Made by a program: the position numbers and the translations under genes
DNA from: Pipra filicauda
Lineage: Eukaryota; Chordata; Aves; Passeriformes; Pipridae
Reading direction: 5' to 3'
Assembly (NCBI RefSeq): GCF_003945595.2
Contig: NW_024104765.1
Location: forward strand, 2,604,001 to 2,668,000
DNA length: 64,000 nt
Shown here: one piece after another, positions 36,626-49,500 of the stretch
Layout of the letters: each line of letters opens with the position of its first letter
How positions within the stretch are numbered: the stretch's first letter is position 1
Notes under the pieces: generated by a model
Databases searched by the model: none
Told to the model about the DNA's origin: nothing
The model's input: only the letters and a program-made list of their open reading frames with translations

Positions 36626-37155
36626 CTAAGAATGCTGGCTGTCCCTTTCACCTAGGATGCCAGATTCTATAAATTTGTGTCAGATATTCAATCACATAAA
36701 GTACTTTTTTTTCAAAAGGTGAACCCAAAGTTCATCTTATCTTTTCTTACATACCTAATCTGTACTTCTCATACAATGAAAGCATGTGTCTAGATACTCT
36801 TGTAAAGTGAGGAAATTGTACTGTATTCAGAAATATGTCATAATGCTCTCACAGCTTAAGTCTTTGCCATTTATACAGCTGAAGAGCTGTATAAAATGCC
36901 AGCTCAAGCTCGAGGTGATTAAAAAGAATATTGATTTTCTCTTCTGGACACGGTACCAATCTTCCAAAATTCCAGGCATGGTAATATATCACTGTGTTTT
37001 CCAGTGTTATTCACAGTATGGACAATTTTAAAAATACAAAGGAGTGGAAAAAATATAATTAATGAAGTCATCTGTCATCAATGAGTCTGCAAATTAAATA
37101 TGATTTAAAATGTTCTGAAAGGGTAAGAAAATCAAAATAAGGCATACTAAAATAG

Positions 37156-37217
37156 TTTAGGGTTTTTGGTTTTGGTTTTCTTGGGGTTTTTTTGGTAATG
37201 TGTTTTGGGATTTTTTA
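37156..37217. repeat. T/G-rich low-complexity tract
   Basis: GGGTTTTTGG, GGTTTTGG and GGGGTTTTTTTGG units. It has the same character as the tracts at 20.3, 34.6 and 53.8 kb. Confidence 0.75.
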
Positions 37218-37454
37218 TTTTCTCGAAGGTGTTTCAGTCAGTTAATCTAACTATAGTGCTGTTTTCTGACTTTCCTTCTTGTGAAAGTTAAACTCAGGGT
37301 GAAAGAAAAAAAAAAAGGAAAATCCTTACCACTGTAATACTAAAATTGATCCATACTATATGTATCCTCAAAAAAAAAAAATAAAAAGAGATTTTCAAAG
37401 GGCAGTCTGTGTCTCATCTTGAGATTTTCAGATTTTTTGAAAATAATTGCTAGA

Positions 37455-37481
37455 TCTACTATCTCATATAGAGATAGTAGA
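37455..37481. repeat. Perfect 11-bp inverted repeat, 5-nt loop
   Basis: TCTACTATCTC (37,455-37,465) and GAGATAGTAGA (37,471-37,481) flank ATATA. It lies in AT-rich unique DNA. The stem does not extend into the flanks. Confidence 0.6.
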
Positions 37482-37785
37482 AGCTATTTCCGTAATATAT
37501 TGGAAAAATGACAGTTCTTATTTTTGTATATGTATGTACTGATCAAGCAAATAATGAGGTAAGAACTCCATGTTTGGCAAGTAAAAAGAGAAGGCCAGAA
37601 AGGGCATGACTTCTCTTTTTCTCTTCCCATATGGGATCTCACACACTGAACTTTCCAATACAACCTCTTACTGCAGAAGTCCAGGAACAGTTCATTCAAA
37701 CCATTCTTTATAAGTGATGTTTAGACTTAATAATCTATTTATATGCTCTAATAACTTGGATAGTGCAATAAAGAGTAGATTTCTT

Positions 37786-38060
37786 AAATTTTCAAACAAC
37801 ATGAAGATAAGCACGTCAGGCAGACTGGGGGATGAGATTAGAATTCAAAATGACAGGATGAAGAAAACGCATGATTTAATTTGTTAGGCACAAATGCAAG
37901 ATGAAAAATAGCTGTGTGAAACTGCAGAAAGAAAGATTCAGACTAAAAAGTGTTTATGAAGGTAAGGTTAGTGACAGGATGAAATGGATTATCTCAGGAA
38001 GTTATGGAGTCATCATCATTAAATTCTTCAGAAATATCCATAAAGAATGACAGAGGTATA
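37786..38060 (+). mobile_element. Old CR1-like LINE fragment
   Basis: Two decayed CR1 3' regions can be traced on the plus strand. One is 'ttttcaaacaacatgaagataagc ... gagattagaattcaaaatgaca', from the segment after the reverse transcriptase. The other is 'agaaagattcagactaaaaa ... ctcaggaagttatggagtcatcatcat', from just before the 3' UTR ('ttgtggaatctccatcatt'). The region between is shortened. Frames are broken. High divergence makes the family call uncertain; an older LINE such as L2 is the main alternative. Confidence 0.5.
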
Positions 38061-41000
38061 ATAGATCTGCCTATAGAGGCCTTTCCAGACCAACTTTTGT
38101 TTTCTGATTCTTACTTCGTACTGATGTGGTAGAGGTCACCAAATTCACAAATATGTAAGTGCTGCAGTAAACATTTGCTGTGTCATTGCCAGGGCCCTTG
38201 CTGCCTGGGCAGAGTATGCTTGGTCATCTCTCTTCTGTGCTCATGGGAAAGGGAGTGCAGGCACCTGAACAGTCATTTCTTAGGAATATTGTGCTTCTAA
38301 AAAAACATCCAACAGCATACATCCCTAACTCCTGTTTCTGTTTATCTTGGTCTGAGTGGAATACTTCTGGCTTTGTAAAAGCAGTATAAAATAATTTTTA
38401 ACACTAAAATAGTTCGTCAGTATTCATACCGTTCCATAACAATCTTGGAAAGCTATGTTGGGGCACTGTGACTGAAGCACATTGTGATTGTCTTCTTCCA
38501 GAACTCGCAGGACAGGGTCAAAATGTTTGTGTGAATGAACAGGCAACTGTGTATGTTAGTGTATGGCAGCAAAGCCTAAATACAGTATCAGGATGTGCAC
38601 TGAACAAACAGGATGATTTGAGATAAACATCCCTCTCTTTAATTTTTTTTTTCTCATCTCCATTGTCACCACATCTCTCTGGTCATGCAGCTCAGTGCAT
38701 TCATGGAGGCATACATTACAGAGGCGCCTGACATTGAAATACAATTTAGACAAGTCAGTCCACAGAGTTGGCCAGGGTGTGGATAAGTACAGCACGAACA
38801 TCTAAACATTTAAGGAACCAGTGGCCTGCTGAAATGTCACAGGGTGCATAAAACACAAGTCAGCTAGAGATAGTAATGATGCTAAGTGACATGGACACAT
38901 GTAGTGGACATGGGGCTTATATAGCTGCTGTGTGTCTTGGCATGGATTGGCTGTCAATTTTGCCAAAAATGTAAAAAAATATTTAAATGCAGCTAACACA
39001 ATCTGGCTGTTGTGTGTATCCATTGCATGGATGCTTGTAATTCAAAAAGCACCCGATCCCTCAAATCTGAATTCAGCTGTGGTTACCAAAAACAGAGAAG
39101 GTACAGGGAAGGGTGCCTAGCAAAGTCCCATCATTATATTTTACAGAATGTCTCTTAATTTTTTTTTTTAACTTTACCTTAATGCCACAAAATCTGTAAT
39201 TTTAGTAATATTTTAAATGCACATAAATGGGTTATATATGGTATATTTGTCTTTTTCTTTTTTTAAAAGTAGAAGAACTGTAGAAATAAATTTAATTATA
39301 ATGTCACAGTCTAGTAAAATATTTTAATACCATATTCCAAGAAAAACACAAATTAAGAATTATATTTTTTATGCTGTGAAATTTGGGTTGCTTCAGCATC
39401 AGCTAATTTAATTCATAAATATACAAACATAATTAATAATCAGAAAACAAATTATTTTATAAAGAATTACATTAAAGAAACGATCTATTGACTTCACTGG
39501 CATCAGTGACCACCATGCTGAGTTAATCTAATTAGGATTTTTCATCTCAAAGTGTATTAAATATTTAAATTTTTAACCACAGGTCAGTGTAGTAACTCGT
39601 GTTCGAAAAGTCCCAGATATATACCCTTTGGAGGAAAACATAGCCTAGAATCCACCCTACTCATCTAACCATTCACTGCTACAACATAAAGATCATTATT
39701 CCGTCATAGATCTAACTTGTCAAAGAATGTTGCTTTGAACAATAAAAACTGATTGTCCTTGAAACTTTCTTCTCAGTCATGTAATTTATACCTTTACTAT
39801 TAACATCTCATCCTTCTGGAACTATGTTAAGCTATGGAATAAATGGAGGATAAACATAAAAAGTGATTACCTATTGATATAGTTGAAGAATCACAGCTAT
39901 TATTGTCAAGAGATTTAAATGTGCCAGAGCAATGCCTTTGGATTGTACTGAAACTGCTATTGAAAATTAGCATAGTGGGGATTTATTTTTTTTTTATTCA
40001 ATGCTAGAAGCAAATGTCTAACAGTGATTCTCTGTTCTTCTCTTTTAATGGGAATCATTTGCTTTTGTATAGCCACTTTTTTCTATTATTTGACTAAACA
40101 TGACAGAAGGAAAGAAAAAAAGCTTTAAAAAAAAACAAGAGAAGGGAAAAGAGAACAGTAATCATAGAATCTTGGAAAGTCTTTGAGTTAGCTGGTCACT
40201 TATGGAGTATAAGTTCCAAATGTGTGCTTATTACCAGTATCAAAATATGCAAATTTCTTACAAAATATGTACTTTTACATATTCATATACCAAGGATAAT
40301 AAAAGGCTTAACCACCTCCTCCGTTCCTTGTCCACAGAAATCCCATTGAAATCAGTGGTAGTTCAGGACATTAGAAGCATGTAGTACCAGAACATAATGT
40401 GGGACACCTTTGTCTTACCTGTCGTTCAACCATTTAAACGGTATAACAGTTGACTCAGGACTTACATAGTTTTCTACAAAATATATAAGTAGAATTTTCA
40501 GAATATTAGGATCACATATTTGATACAGTTTACTGTGCTCTGTGTGTGATGTTGCCTGCTTTTTTCACTACGTGGATTCTTGAAATGGAATGATCAGCCC
40601 CCTGGAGTTAAAAGAGGAGCACAAAGGAAAATGAGGAAGAAATAATGAAGATCAGGTTCACTAGCCTTGTATTGTATAATAGCTGCCAAAATGAGATAGA
40701 AGTTATCGGACTGATCATATTAGAGGGAGATAAGCTCTAACCATAACCTTATATATCAGTGTCAATGCAATATCTGCAGTGAAAGTGTAAAAGTTAAGCA
40801 ATGAGAATTTCCTAAGAATGCACTGATCCTTGCAATGTAGTAGTGTAATACATATAATTTATATGAACTATCATCCCTGTACTCTCTTGACCTCAGAGCA
40901 ACTGTATATTCAGCCATCAGACTCAATCATAAAACTACTAGAGGGAGTGAAGAAGGAATACACTTTTCATCAAATTTCCAGATGTACCATGGTTGTTGAA

Positions 41001-44000
41001 CTTCATAACAGATCAAATTGTGTACTTTTTATTTATTTATCTACAGATCTGTAGTACTTACAGACTTCCCATTTCCACAGTCCTGACAGTTTCAAAATCT
41101 TTGATGGAAAATTCTGTGATTCGATCACTCATCTATGACAAGTTTTTATTTCATAGATGAAAATTAGATGTATAAGTAGACTGCATGACCAGAGGAAAAA
41201 AAAAAACAACGATAAGCTAAAGGTCTTTCACAGATGAAGCTACATTTTCAATTGTAATTTCTGAAAACTTGCCATGAATACCACATAGCTGGTTATTAGT
41301 TAAACACTAGTTGATCCTGTACTGTCAAAATACCTTTCAGTCCACATTTCTTGGAATGATTTCTGTGGTTGGACTGGAGGAAGAAGCTTAAAAAGTCCCT
41401 TAGGAAAGAGGAATTCCATAAAGCAACTGCTTTCAACATTAAAAAAAATCCTCATGTACTAAGACTGTACTTCTGTGAGCACCTGCAAATATCTGAAAGT
41501 TATGAGGAATTTAGGATCCTGCTCGTACGTGAATCTACCACCTCAGCATATCTGCATGAAGGGCAACAGTTCAACAAACATTTTCCAAGTATGTCTAATG
41601 GTTCTATGTGCTGTTTAAGTATATTTTCCAATTTCTTTCTGAAGTCACTGGCAACACTCATTGGTGATCCCTTGTAAGATTTGAGTGGTTAGGGCACTTA
41701 CATGCTGACAAGACTGTGCTGCCTTGGAGAGTACAGCTTTGTTAACTATTGCCATTAATATGGGGCTGTTGATGGCATCACCACTCAGGTTTTATACAAG
41801 TGGCTTGTACTTGCCATGAGAGCGAGTGACCCAGAATTATTTCCGTCCTCACCCATAGGTATTGCAAACATTTTTCACCGTGTCTAGTAACTAATGTCCT
41901 AATTTTCAGGTTATGGGCTCCAGATGAGTCTACAAACTGTCTAGTAAAGTGGAGTCATATGTTCTCAGTATTTCAAGCAAAGTCAATATACATTAGGTTA
42001 GCGAGAATGAGAACAGTAGGTTGCATCATAGGTTACTGTCATGGTGGTGGGAAGAGGAAAAGGGAAAGAGAGTGCAGATGAGGACATTAGATATCATTTC
42101 ATAAACATGTATTTTCAGGGCATGATTCATTTGCTCTGTTTTACACATACTCATTACCATGAGGCACGCTGCACACCAGAAGTGTTGATTCCTCTCCGCT
42201 GAATACAAGAATAATTTGGAGTGCTGGCTTAAATAGATTCCTTACTCTGGTCATATAAATTAAATTAGAAAAAGAGATGAAAGTTGTCCTTTGTTATCTG
42301 GAAGCTAAAGTTCTCAGTTAGGAAAAGGTCTGGAGTCTACTATTTCCATAGAAGACTTTACATTACATAAGTCCTGATGAGTATTAATTAAAAAAAAAGA
42401 AAATACATTTTTCACACAGTATGTCCATGGAAATGTAAGGAGGAATCTGGCGGAAAAATTTTTCTTTTTTTCCTGTTAATGGGGAAGAAACAGCAAAGAT
42501 GTCTGCTAAGAGAGCTAAGAGATAATGGAAATAAAGATTAACTTTACTCAAAAGCTGACAAAGAAATATCACGAGTCAGATTTTAATATTCACTTTGCAG
42601 AATCAGTAAAATGTCTCCAGGGAGAAAACAGCCATAGTGATATAGATTTAGCCTGGGTCAAAAGACAAAAAAGCAAATATGGAGTTTTAGAGTAAAAATC
42701 TTCAAATTGTCAACATTTGGCTGCAATGTAGGACTGCATTCCTGAGGAAGAGGAAATGGAAGGGTGAGAAAGGAAGGGGTTTTATTTAGAAAGTTGAAAA
42801 AGAGCATTCAACAATAACAAAAGTGTTTCACTTGTTACTGGTGAATAAGCAAAGTGTTACAGGTACCATAAGGCACACAACAAATTAATTCTAGGTGATA
42901 AATAGAATGATACTACTTAAAGAACTAGTCACAAATACCTTGAATCCTCGGAATATGAATATCTAGAAGCATAAAGAACGTATTATTTTTCAACTGCACG
43001 TGAGTAAAATGTTCAAGGTCATAAATAAGAGAAGTTTCCTCGTTTACATTGGCATGGCAGGAGTGGTTAGGGCCAAACCCAGAATGAGGGAAAGCAGAAA
43101 AGGATTGTTTAAGCAAGTGCTGGAGGAATGGTAATTTTTCTCAATGTTTATCATATTAAGCCTTTTTCATAGGCCTTTTGATCTTAAATTTTCATTTCTT
43201 TCTTTTGAAGCTGTTATGGCAGACAAGAACCTAAATAAATATTTTAATATATTTATTTTTAAAATTATCAACTTTAATCTGTCCTTTCATACCTAACCCA
43301 TGGCTAGTTTAGATACTGGTCCTGTAATAGTTTCGTACCTTTGGAAATCTACATATGAATTCTGAATAAATAATAAAGAAATTATGAAATGCTTATTTTA
43401 CACACTTCCATAACTACTTCCAGAGTCTGGCATAATGCTGTCAGAAGATCAGCCTTAAGTGTTTATCTCTCCTTTTATTAAATGCAGCTACATTACAGTT
43501 CCATTATTTTAAACATAAGAAGTAGATAGACAGAAAATTGTTTCAGTGTCTTTATAAGACATCATTTTATGACAATGAATCCTGGTTATTACTACCTCAA
43601 TATCAATTTGACCCTACACTTTTAAATAACCTTCCATTCCATATTGCTTGGAATGAATTTTTTTTTTTTGAACTAGGCAACCAGTGTTTCAAAGTCCCTT
43701 ATTGAACAATACCAGCTGCAACTCTTCCACGTTTTGTAAACAGATTGTATTTTCATTTTCAAATACGACATTATTACAAGAGTTATACTAACAAGCCGAA
43801 TAACTAACATCCATACTTCAAGTTTATTGCTGCCGACATAAATTTTAATTAGGAAGTTCTATAAATGTTCAAGAAACTACAATATAAAGAAAGTAATAAT
43901 TAAATACCTGTTAACGCAGTTATAACCCAGTTCTCTCTTTTAATTAATTGAGTTTGTCATTATTAGAAAAACAATAATATCTCTGAAACTGCAGGAAAAC

Positions 44001-46456
44001 TTCTCCCAAAAGTTCTTGTAAGGCACTTCTGTTCGTCAGTATCTAAAGGTAAATCAAAGCTATTTTCTCCTCACTTAGTTAAATCACTCAGTGAACAGTA
44101 GAATTCAGAGAATAGTAGAATGTTTTAGAACTGCAGGAGGTGAACTGCTTATAAAGGTTCTGCTTCATTAACAAGGATGTCTGATGAGAGATCAGAAAAT
44201 AATGAATTGTCAGCACCTAACAAAACCAGGGAACAAACACAATATAAATAAAAAAAAGACATAGTTCATGGAGATGCCTCATGAGAGCTCTTTGTAAGCA
44301 AAGGCAGAGATGCAAATGAGTTATTTACAAATTCATTTGGGATAACACATTTGAAATATGAGTCAACACTAAAAAAAATGAAAAAATATTACTTATTGAA
44401 ATAATTTCAAAATTAGTAAGGCCATAATTATCTTCTCACAGTTGTAATATTAGAGATTATAACTTTAGCAATAGATTGTTGATAATATCTTCTTTTTTAA
44501 AATGTTAGAACAACGAAATGAGGAGATGTTTTCGATTTAAATTTTGAGCTGCAGTGTACTGTCCTTTATTGACCATTCTACTAGAGTAACATTACAATTT
44601 TGATTATATTAGTTGGTTTATTTTAATTTTGTAATGTGTCTTGATCAACCATTTACCTATTTCTATCTTACTTTTCATTAACATTCCATTTTATGTAGCT
44701 GCAAATGATAGAGTGTTGCTTTTGTGTCGCAAACATTGCAACATTTTTCTTGGTAAAGTTATTTGTGTTTATACCTTACATATTATTAGCATACTCCAAG
44801 AAAGAGAAGTAGCATGATCAGGACAAACTATAAGAGTTGTATTTCTATCTTTATTTCTACTATCAATCAGTTCTGTGATATCTGGATATTTGCTTCAGGT
44901 ACTACCATCTTTTGCACTCTGCATGTAAAGCTAAGATTTTGTTTAAGCAGAATCTGTCAATAAAGAATTTAAATAACCAAATTCTGTGTTGTGAACTGTT
45001 CTAACATTAGCAAACACTTGCAAAAGACTTTTTCAAAACTGGTAATCTTGGTTGGTTAGGGGACCATTTCTAAACATACATAACTGTGTCCTTAATGAAT
45101 ATGCATATTTAGTTTCTCCTATTCTCTGATCTATTCAAGCTTAAAATATTAAGCTCATAAATCATGATTTAAACTGTATATATTTTTATTAGAATATATA
45201 TTTTATATATATATATTTTAGAAAAGCATTAAGCTTTTCTAAGGTTGACATCATAAAGAATCCTATTTCCTGCTGTCTTGAACCTGGTGCCATTAAAGTC
45301 TGTCCTTATGAGGAAGAATGTTTCATAGAAGCAGGCCCGGAAACATTTTTCCAGATTGGACAGGCCTTCAACTAGTATTTATATTACAGCTCATTGCAAT
45401 TTCATAGCTCGCTATTTATACTTTGAGTAGATGAAGACCTAAATTCTCCTTTCATTTCAACAGGTCTTGAAAAATAGTTGAGTTGACAAAAGGATAGCAC
45501 ACTGCCAATTAGACAGGTAGGCAGATAGTCAGATTGGTAGATAGATAGCAAATCTCCTATTCATCCAATTATTTTGCGTTCTAAAGCCCTTTCTCTAATA
45601 ACTTTCCTTTATTTAATTTTCTCAAGGGAGTGCTGTGAAAAACTTTAAACTTTTGGATAATTATCATATACTGATTATGCTACAACAGAGGAGGAAAAAT
45701 TCACACAAATTTGTAACCATCTTAAACCTTATTTGGTTTATTTTATGCCTTTCTAGTACAAGACACTTCAGACTATTTTAAAAACCTGCTATTTCTAAGT
45801 AGGTGCCTCCAGGCATAGGTGCTCTTTCAAAAGAGACTCTTTTTCTTTGAAGGTTTACACAAATTCATTCTCTGCCTCTATGGTGTAAGCACCACACACT
45901 GTAATCACAGTATTTGGCCTCAATGTAATTGGTGTGATTAATAAATACTGATGGATCAGCAAACTCTTTGCTTTGTAAAGTTCAGAATTTTCAAAAATTT
46001 TCAAAACTATTGTGTTGTTAATAATGTAATCAGTTCAACCCAAATAAGATGGAGGAGATGACAATTTGGCAGCTTCAAAATAAGTCATGGTACCTTATTA
46101 ATCCTTTGAGCTCATGCAGGATTTTTGAATTACTTAGCTAACCTCATTTGATATTGCAAGGGTATAAGATTAATGCCATAAGAATTTCATTTTGATGTTA
46201 TCTAAAAGTGGGATTAAGCTCACAAAAGGACTTTGCAGATGCCTAGATTGGCTGCATGGCTTACTGTCTTCCTTCTCATAGAAACCAGAAAAGTTAATTT
46301 TTAGAAGTGATCAAGAGATTTTCCAGGACACTTTTCAGTAATTTCTAACAAATAAAAATCTACTCTGGAATGCTTTAAGTGTAGGTAGCCTTTCAAATGC
46401 TGTGTGTTGTACCTAACAACTTCAATACAAAAATATTAAAAATACCATTAATAATA
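38061..46456. other. Long unique AT-rich interval, no gene seen
   Basis: Over 8 kb without a nameable gene or interspersed repeat. Frames reach 102 codons (41,369-41,677) but show no family motif. A short TAATCATAGAATCTTGG stretch at about 40,160 and 'ggttggactggaggaag' at about 41,369 recall CR1 ends but are too short to call. A 10-bp hairpin lies at 45,218-45,242 and a TA-rich run at 45,175-45,217. Confidence 0.5.
45175..45242. repeat. TA-rich run followed by 10-bp inverted repeat
   Basis: An ATATAT-rich stretch leads into TTAGAAAAGC (45,218-45,227), loop ATTAA, then GCTTTTCTAA (45,233-45,242), a perfect stem. The two together could extrude as a cruciform, but no function is implied by the sequence. 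Confidence 0.55.
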
Positions 46457-46566
46457 TTCTTTCTCTCTTTCTTTCTTCCTTTCTTTCTTTCTTTTTCTTT
46501 TTCTTTCTTCCTTCCTTCCTTTCTTCCTTCCTTTCTTTCTTCCTTCGTTCTTTTCTTTTTCTTTCC
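46457..46566. repeat. (TTTC)n/(TTCC)n pyrimidine microsatellite
   Basis: About 110 bp of almost pure C and T on the plus strand, in TTTC and TTCC units with small interruptions such as a single G near 46,546. The mirror-symmetric polypurine/polypyrimidine composition allows triplex (H-DNA) formation. The minus-strand frame across it encodes a Lys/Glu/Arg-rich run and is an artefact of the repeat. Confidence 0.93.
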
Positions 46567-49500
46567 TGCATTGTAGCTGACATAAAAAACACCATTCCAG
46601 ATGGAACCATATGAAAATGGAACTTTTGTTATTTGTTTACTTTTGTGCTTTTTGTGTGCTCTTTTTCAACTGTGGCTGAAACTATTCTCCAATTTTGACT
46701 TAATTCCAGAAACCACTTCCTTGAAAGTATATTTTCCACTGCATAGACAAATTTTCTTCTCAGGCTGTTATTGCTTAGGACAATCAGTAAATAACTTCCA
46801 CTGTTAAGCATGTTCTTTCTTGAAATTAACTACTATTTCTCTAATAATCCATTATTTTTAAATGGAAGCACAGTGACTTTGGATAGTGCCTTTCCCACCA
46901 AGTTCCTTTGAAAATTTCCATTTTTATTGCTTTTTCAGCCATTAATGCAAGTTACTCATGCTTAGATTATGAACCTGGTTCTTTTAAGACATTGTAAGTT
47001 CTCCCAGGAGACCTTTTCCTTGCTGTCCTCAGGGGGATACAGATGTCAACCTGTGTTTTACTGCAGTCTCCCTGCCAGTGGCTCAGTAAATCAATGGTAC
47101 ACCTGACAAGCAAAATTATTTCAGTAATGTGATAATTCTGAATCCAGATAAAGTTTATTGTACTCCGAACATTTGCAGTATGATGCCTGAGTGCCCTGAC
47201 TACACTGGGGTGAAACAAAATCAAGTTGTGCAGCCAGCAATATTCACATTTAATGCCAAAAGTTCCTTCAGCTGCCAGAAACACTAATTTTTGGAAAGAT
47301 TACTAATCCTGTGCTGTTTTAGTTTGATTTCTGTTCCTCTTAATTGCAGTCAAGATTGCTGCTTATGGTTACAAACTTTCGGATAGCCTGATCAGTTATG
47401 GGAATCAGGTTTGAGGGTAATTTTTTTTGTAAGTTCCCAGATAAGTCCAAACAGTATTCTCTTTCTTTCCGTGATGTTTACCAGGAGAGCACTCGTATTC
47501 AGCTGCAAGGAAGTTTTCTTCCTAGCTGACTGTATTCAAGTTCTTGTTTCCCTGGTCAAATAGGCTGTTCTGCACCCTGAACAGAGATTCCAGCACAGGT
47601 TCCATGATGCCTAGTTCTGAAAGGTAAATTCACTAGCTGGAGAAAGAGGAATTACAAAGAAATGGTTTGCAAAGGCAGTACACCTAACACAAAATTTTGA
47701 TACCTAATGACAGTAAAATAGTGAATTGCAAAGTAAAAATGCTGAAATTTCTTGAAACTTGGGGGAAAAAACCCCTCTAATTAATCAGTTGCACAATTGC
47801 ACCATCCACTGAGTCTTGAGGTAGATGGTAAGTGCAGTTCATACCTCTTGAATATATTGTTTCAGCCTCTCTGCAGACTCAGGCCAAGATCAAACTACTT
47901 TAAATTCACAAATGTGAAGTTACCAATGCTGCCAGGAAAGCAAGTTACTTATTTTTACTCTGAAGCAGAGGAATGACTTGAAGTGAATGCTGAGATTGCA
48001 CATGAATGATTACATACTCAGGTGGTTTTGATGATTACCAAATTAAAGAACCTAGGAACAAACCCCTGCTACTTCAACTTTTTTTGTCTTTTTGGCTGGT
48101 TAGTTGAAAATGTTTTGTGCAGTTTATTTTTTTGTTCTGTTTCTTTTTCTTTCTTTCTTCGTTTTTAATTTTGTCTTTCCTTGTGGAAGTGGAAATATTA
48201 GTTCTGAGTTGAAGGCTAGAAAGACCTGAAAGATAAGTTAATTAAATAAAGTTTAAACTAAGTTCATAAATATCCCCTATTACACCCAGGGGATATTCCA
48301 GATGTAACCCAGAAGTTGATGCTCCTGGGTAGGAGACACCATTTTTGAAAAGCCTGTGTTTTTGCAGAACTGAAAGAACTCATGTATTATTTCTCACTTA
48401 ATCAATCCTTTTCATCTTCTCTTACTTTTCACTCGCATACTCTGTTCGTAACTGGGTGTGGGGGAAGGTTTGTCATCCTACGCACAGTTTTTCATCTTTC
48501 CCTTTCTTAATGTGGAAAAGAGAGAACAACAACCTTTTGAACCAACATGATATTATTTTCTTATCTTTTAATTTTTTGCCAAACAGTTCCATTAGGAACA
48601 GATTTGTTTCAGAGTCCATATGGTCATATACCATCACTGTGAGCACGCAAAGGACATCGAATTAAATCTTGGCTCCAGTGTATGTGGAACCACTGATTTT
48701 GTGCAAGCCAAGACTTCACCCATTACCCTTAGGAATGGTTTATATTTAGAAGTTCCTAGAGAAATTGATGACTTGTGTTCTCAAAACTCTAGTTGGATTG
48801 TGCTGAGTTATTTTTTAATTTTGATCTCCCCATACTCAGAGATTTTGTTATTGCTTCTTTAACAGAACTTCAAATGAGAACTTTTAGGAGCTTGAATAAA
48901 ATCTAAACAAAATAGTTTCAAGCTACTAACACCACTCCTATAGTCAAACTAAACAGAGCCCCTCTACTATACTTGCAGATGTACTATGAACTGTATGACT
49001 AGGACACTGAATGTGAAAAATTTCTCCATTTCCAAAAAAATGGGATTTTGAACACAAGTGCCTGCCCCTTATTGACATAAAGTGCTGTCAGTGAGAATAA
49101 ACAGTAAAAAAAGGCAATGTCAAGGCCTCTTGTGTAACGAAGTTTCATAACTTAACTAGGTTTGATAGATAGGTAATAATTATATTCTTAAGAGACAGGA
49201 TATATCATAGAGAGATTATCTGAGATTTTTTTCGTATAGATCTCTGATTTGACACCTATAGTAGTAGCTATGCAGTCTGAATAAATATATAAACATTTAA
49301 TCAGCTCAATATTCTGTTGCTGTTTTATCTTAAGACTTTCTGCTCTAAAGAGTTTGGGTTGGATTTCACTGAGATAGTGAAAAGGCAGTTAGGAGTTCCA
49401 CAGCATCAAAGACACTGAAATTTCTTTAACAGCATTATAAATCTGACACGAACAATTTATCAATTTAGCAATGACTTCAGAGGAAAAATTGCTATAATGC

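Larger units (their letters stand above)
34690..37785. other. Unique sequence, no gene seen
   Basis: AT-rich. It contains (GCA)6 at 36,608-36,625, a T/G tract at 37,156-37,217 and an 11-bp hairpin at 37,455-37,481. The part at about 35,510-35,720 has homeodomain-type TAATTA-like words and balanced composition, so it could be a conserved non-coding element, but I cannot show that from one sequence. Confidence 0.5.

Noticed and set aside
40155..40195. 'atcatagaatcttgg' resembling a CR1 end
   Set aside because: Only about 15 bases match, and the following sequence does not follow CR1.
41365..41405. 'ggttggactggagga' resembling the plus-strand CR1 3' UTR
   Set aside because: Too short and diverged to call.
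41369..41677. 102-codon plus-strand frame
   Set aside because: No domain or family resemblance; the first 30 bp may even be a CR1-end scrap.
46422..46610. Lys/Glu/Arg-rich minus-strand frame
   Set aside because: Direct translation of the pyrimidine microsatellite.
48269..48297. 10-bp perfect inverted repeat (AATATCCCCT), 9-nt loop
   Set aside because: Same chance argument; no transcript or element context.
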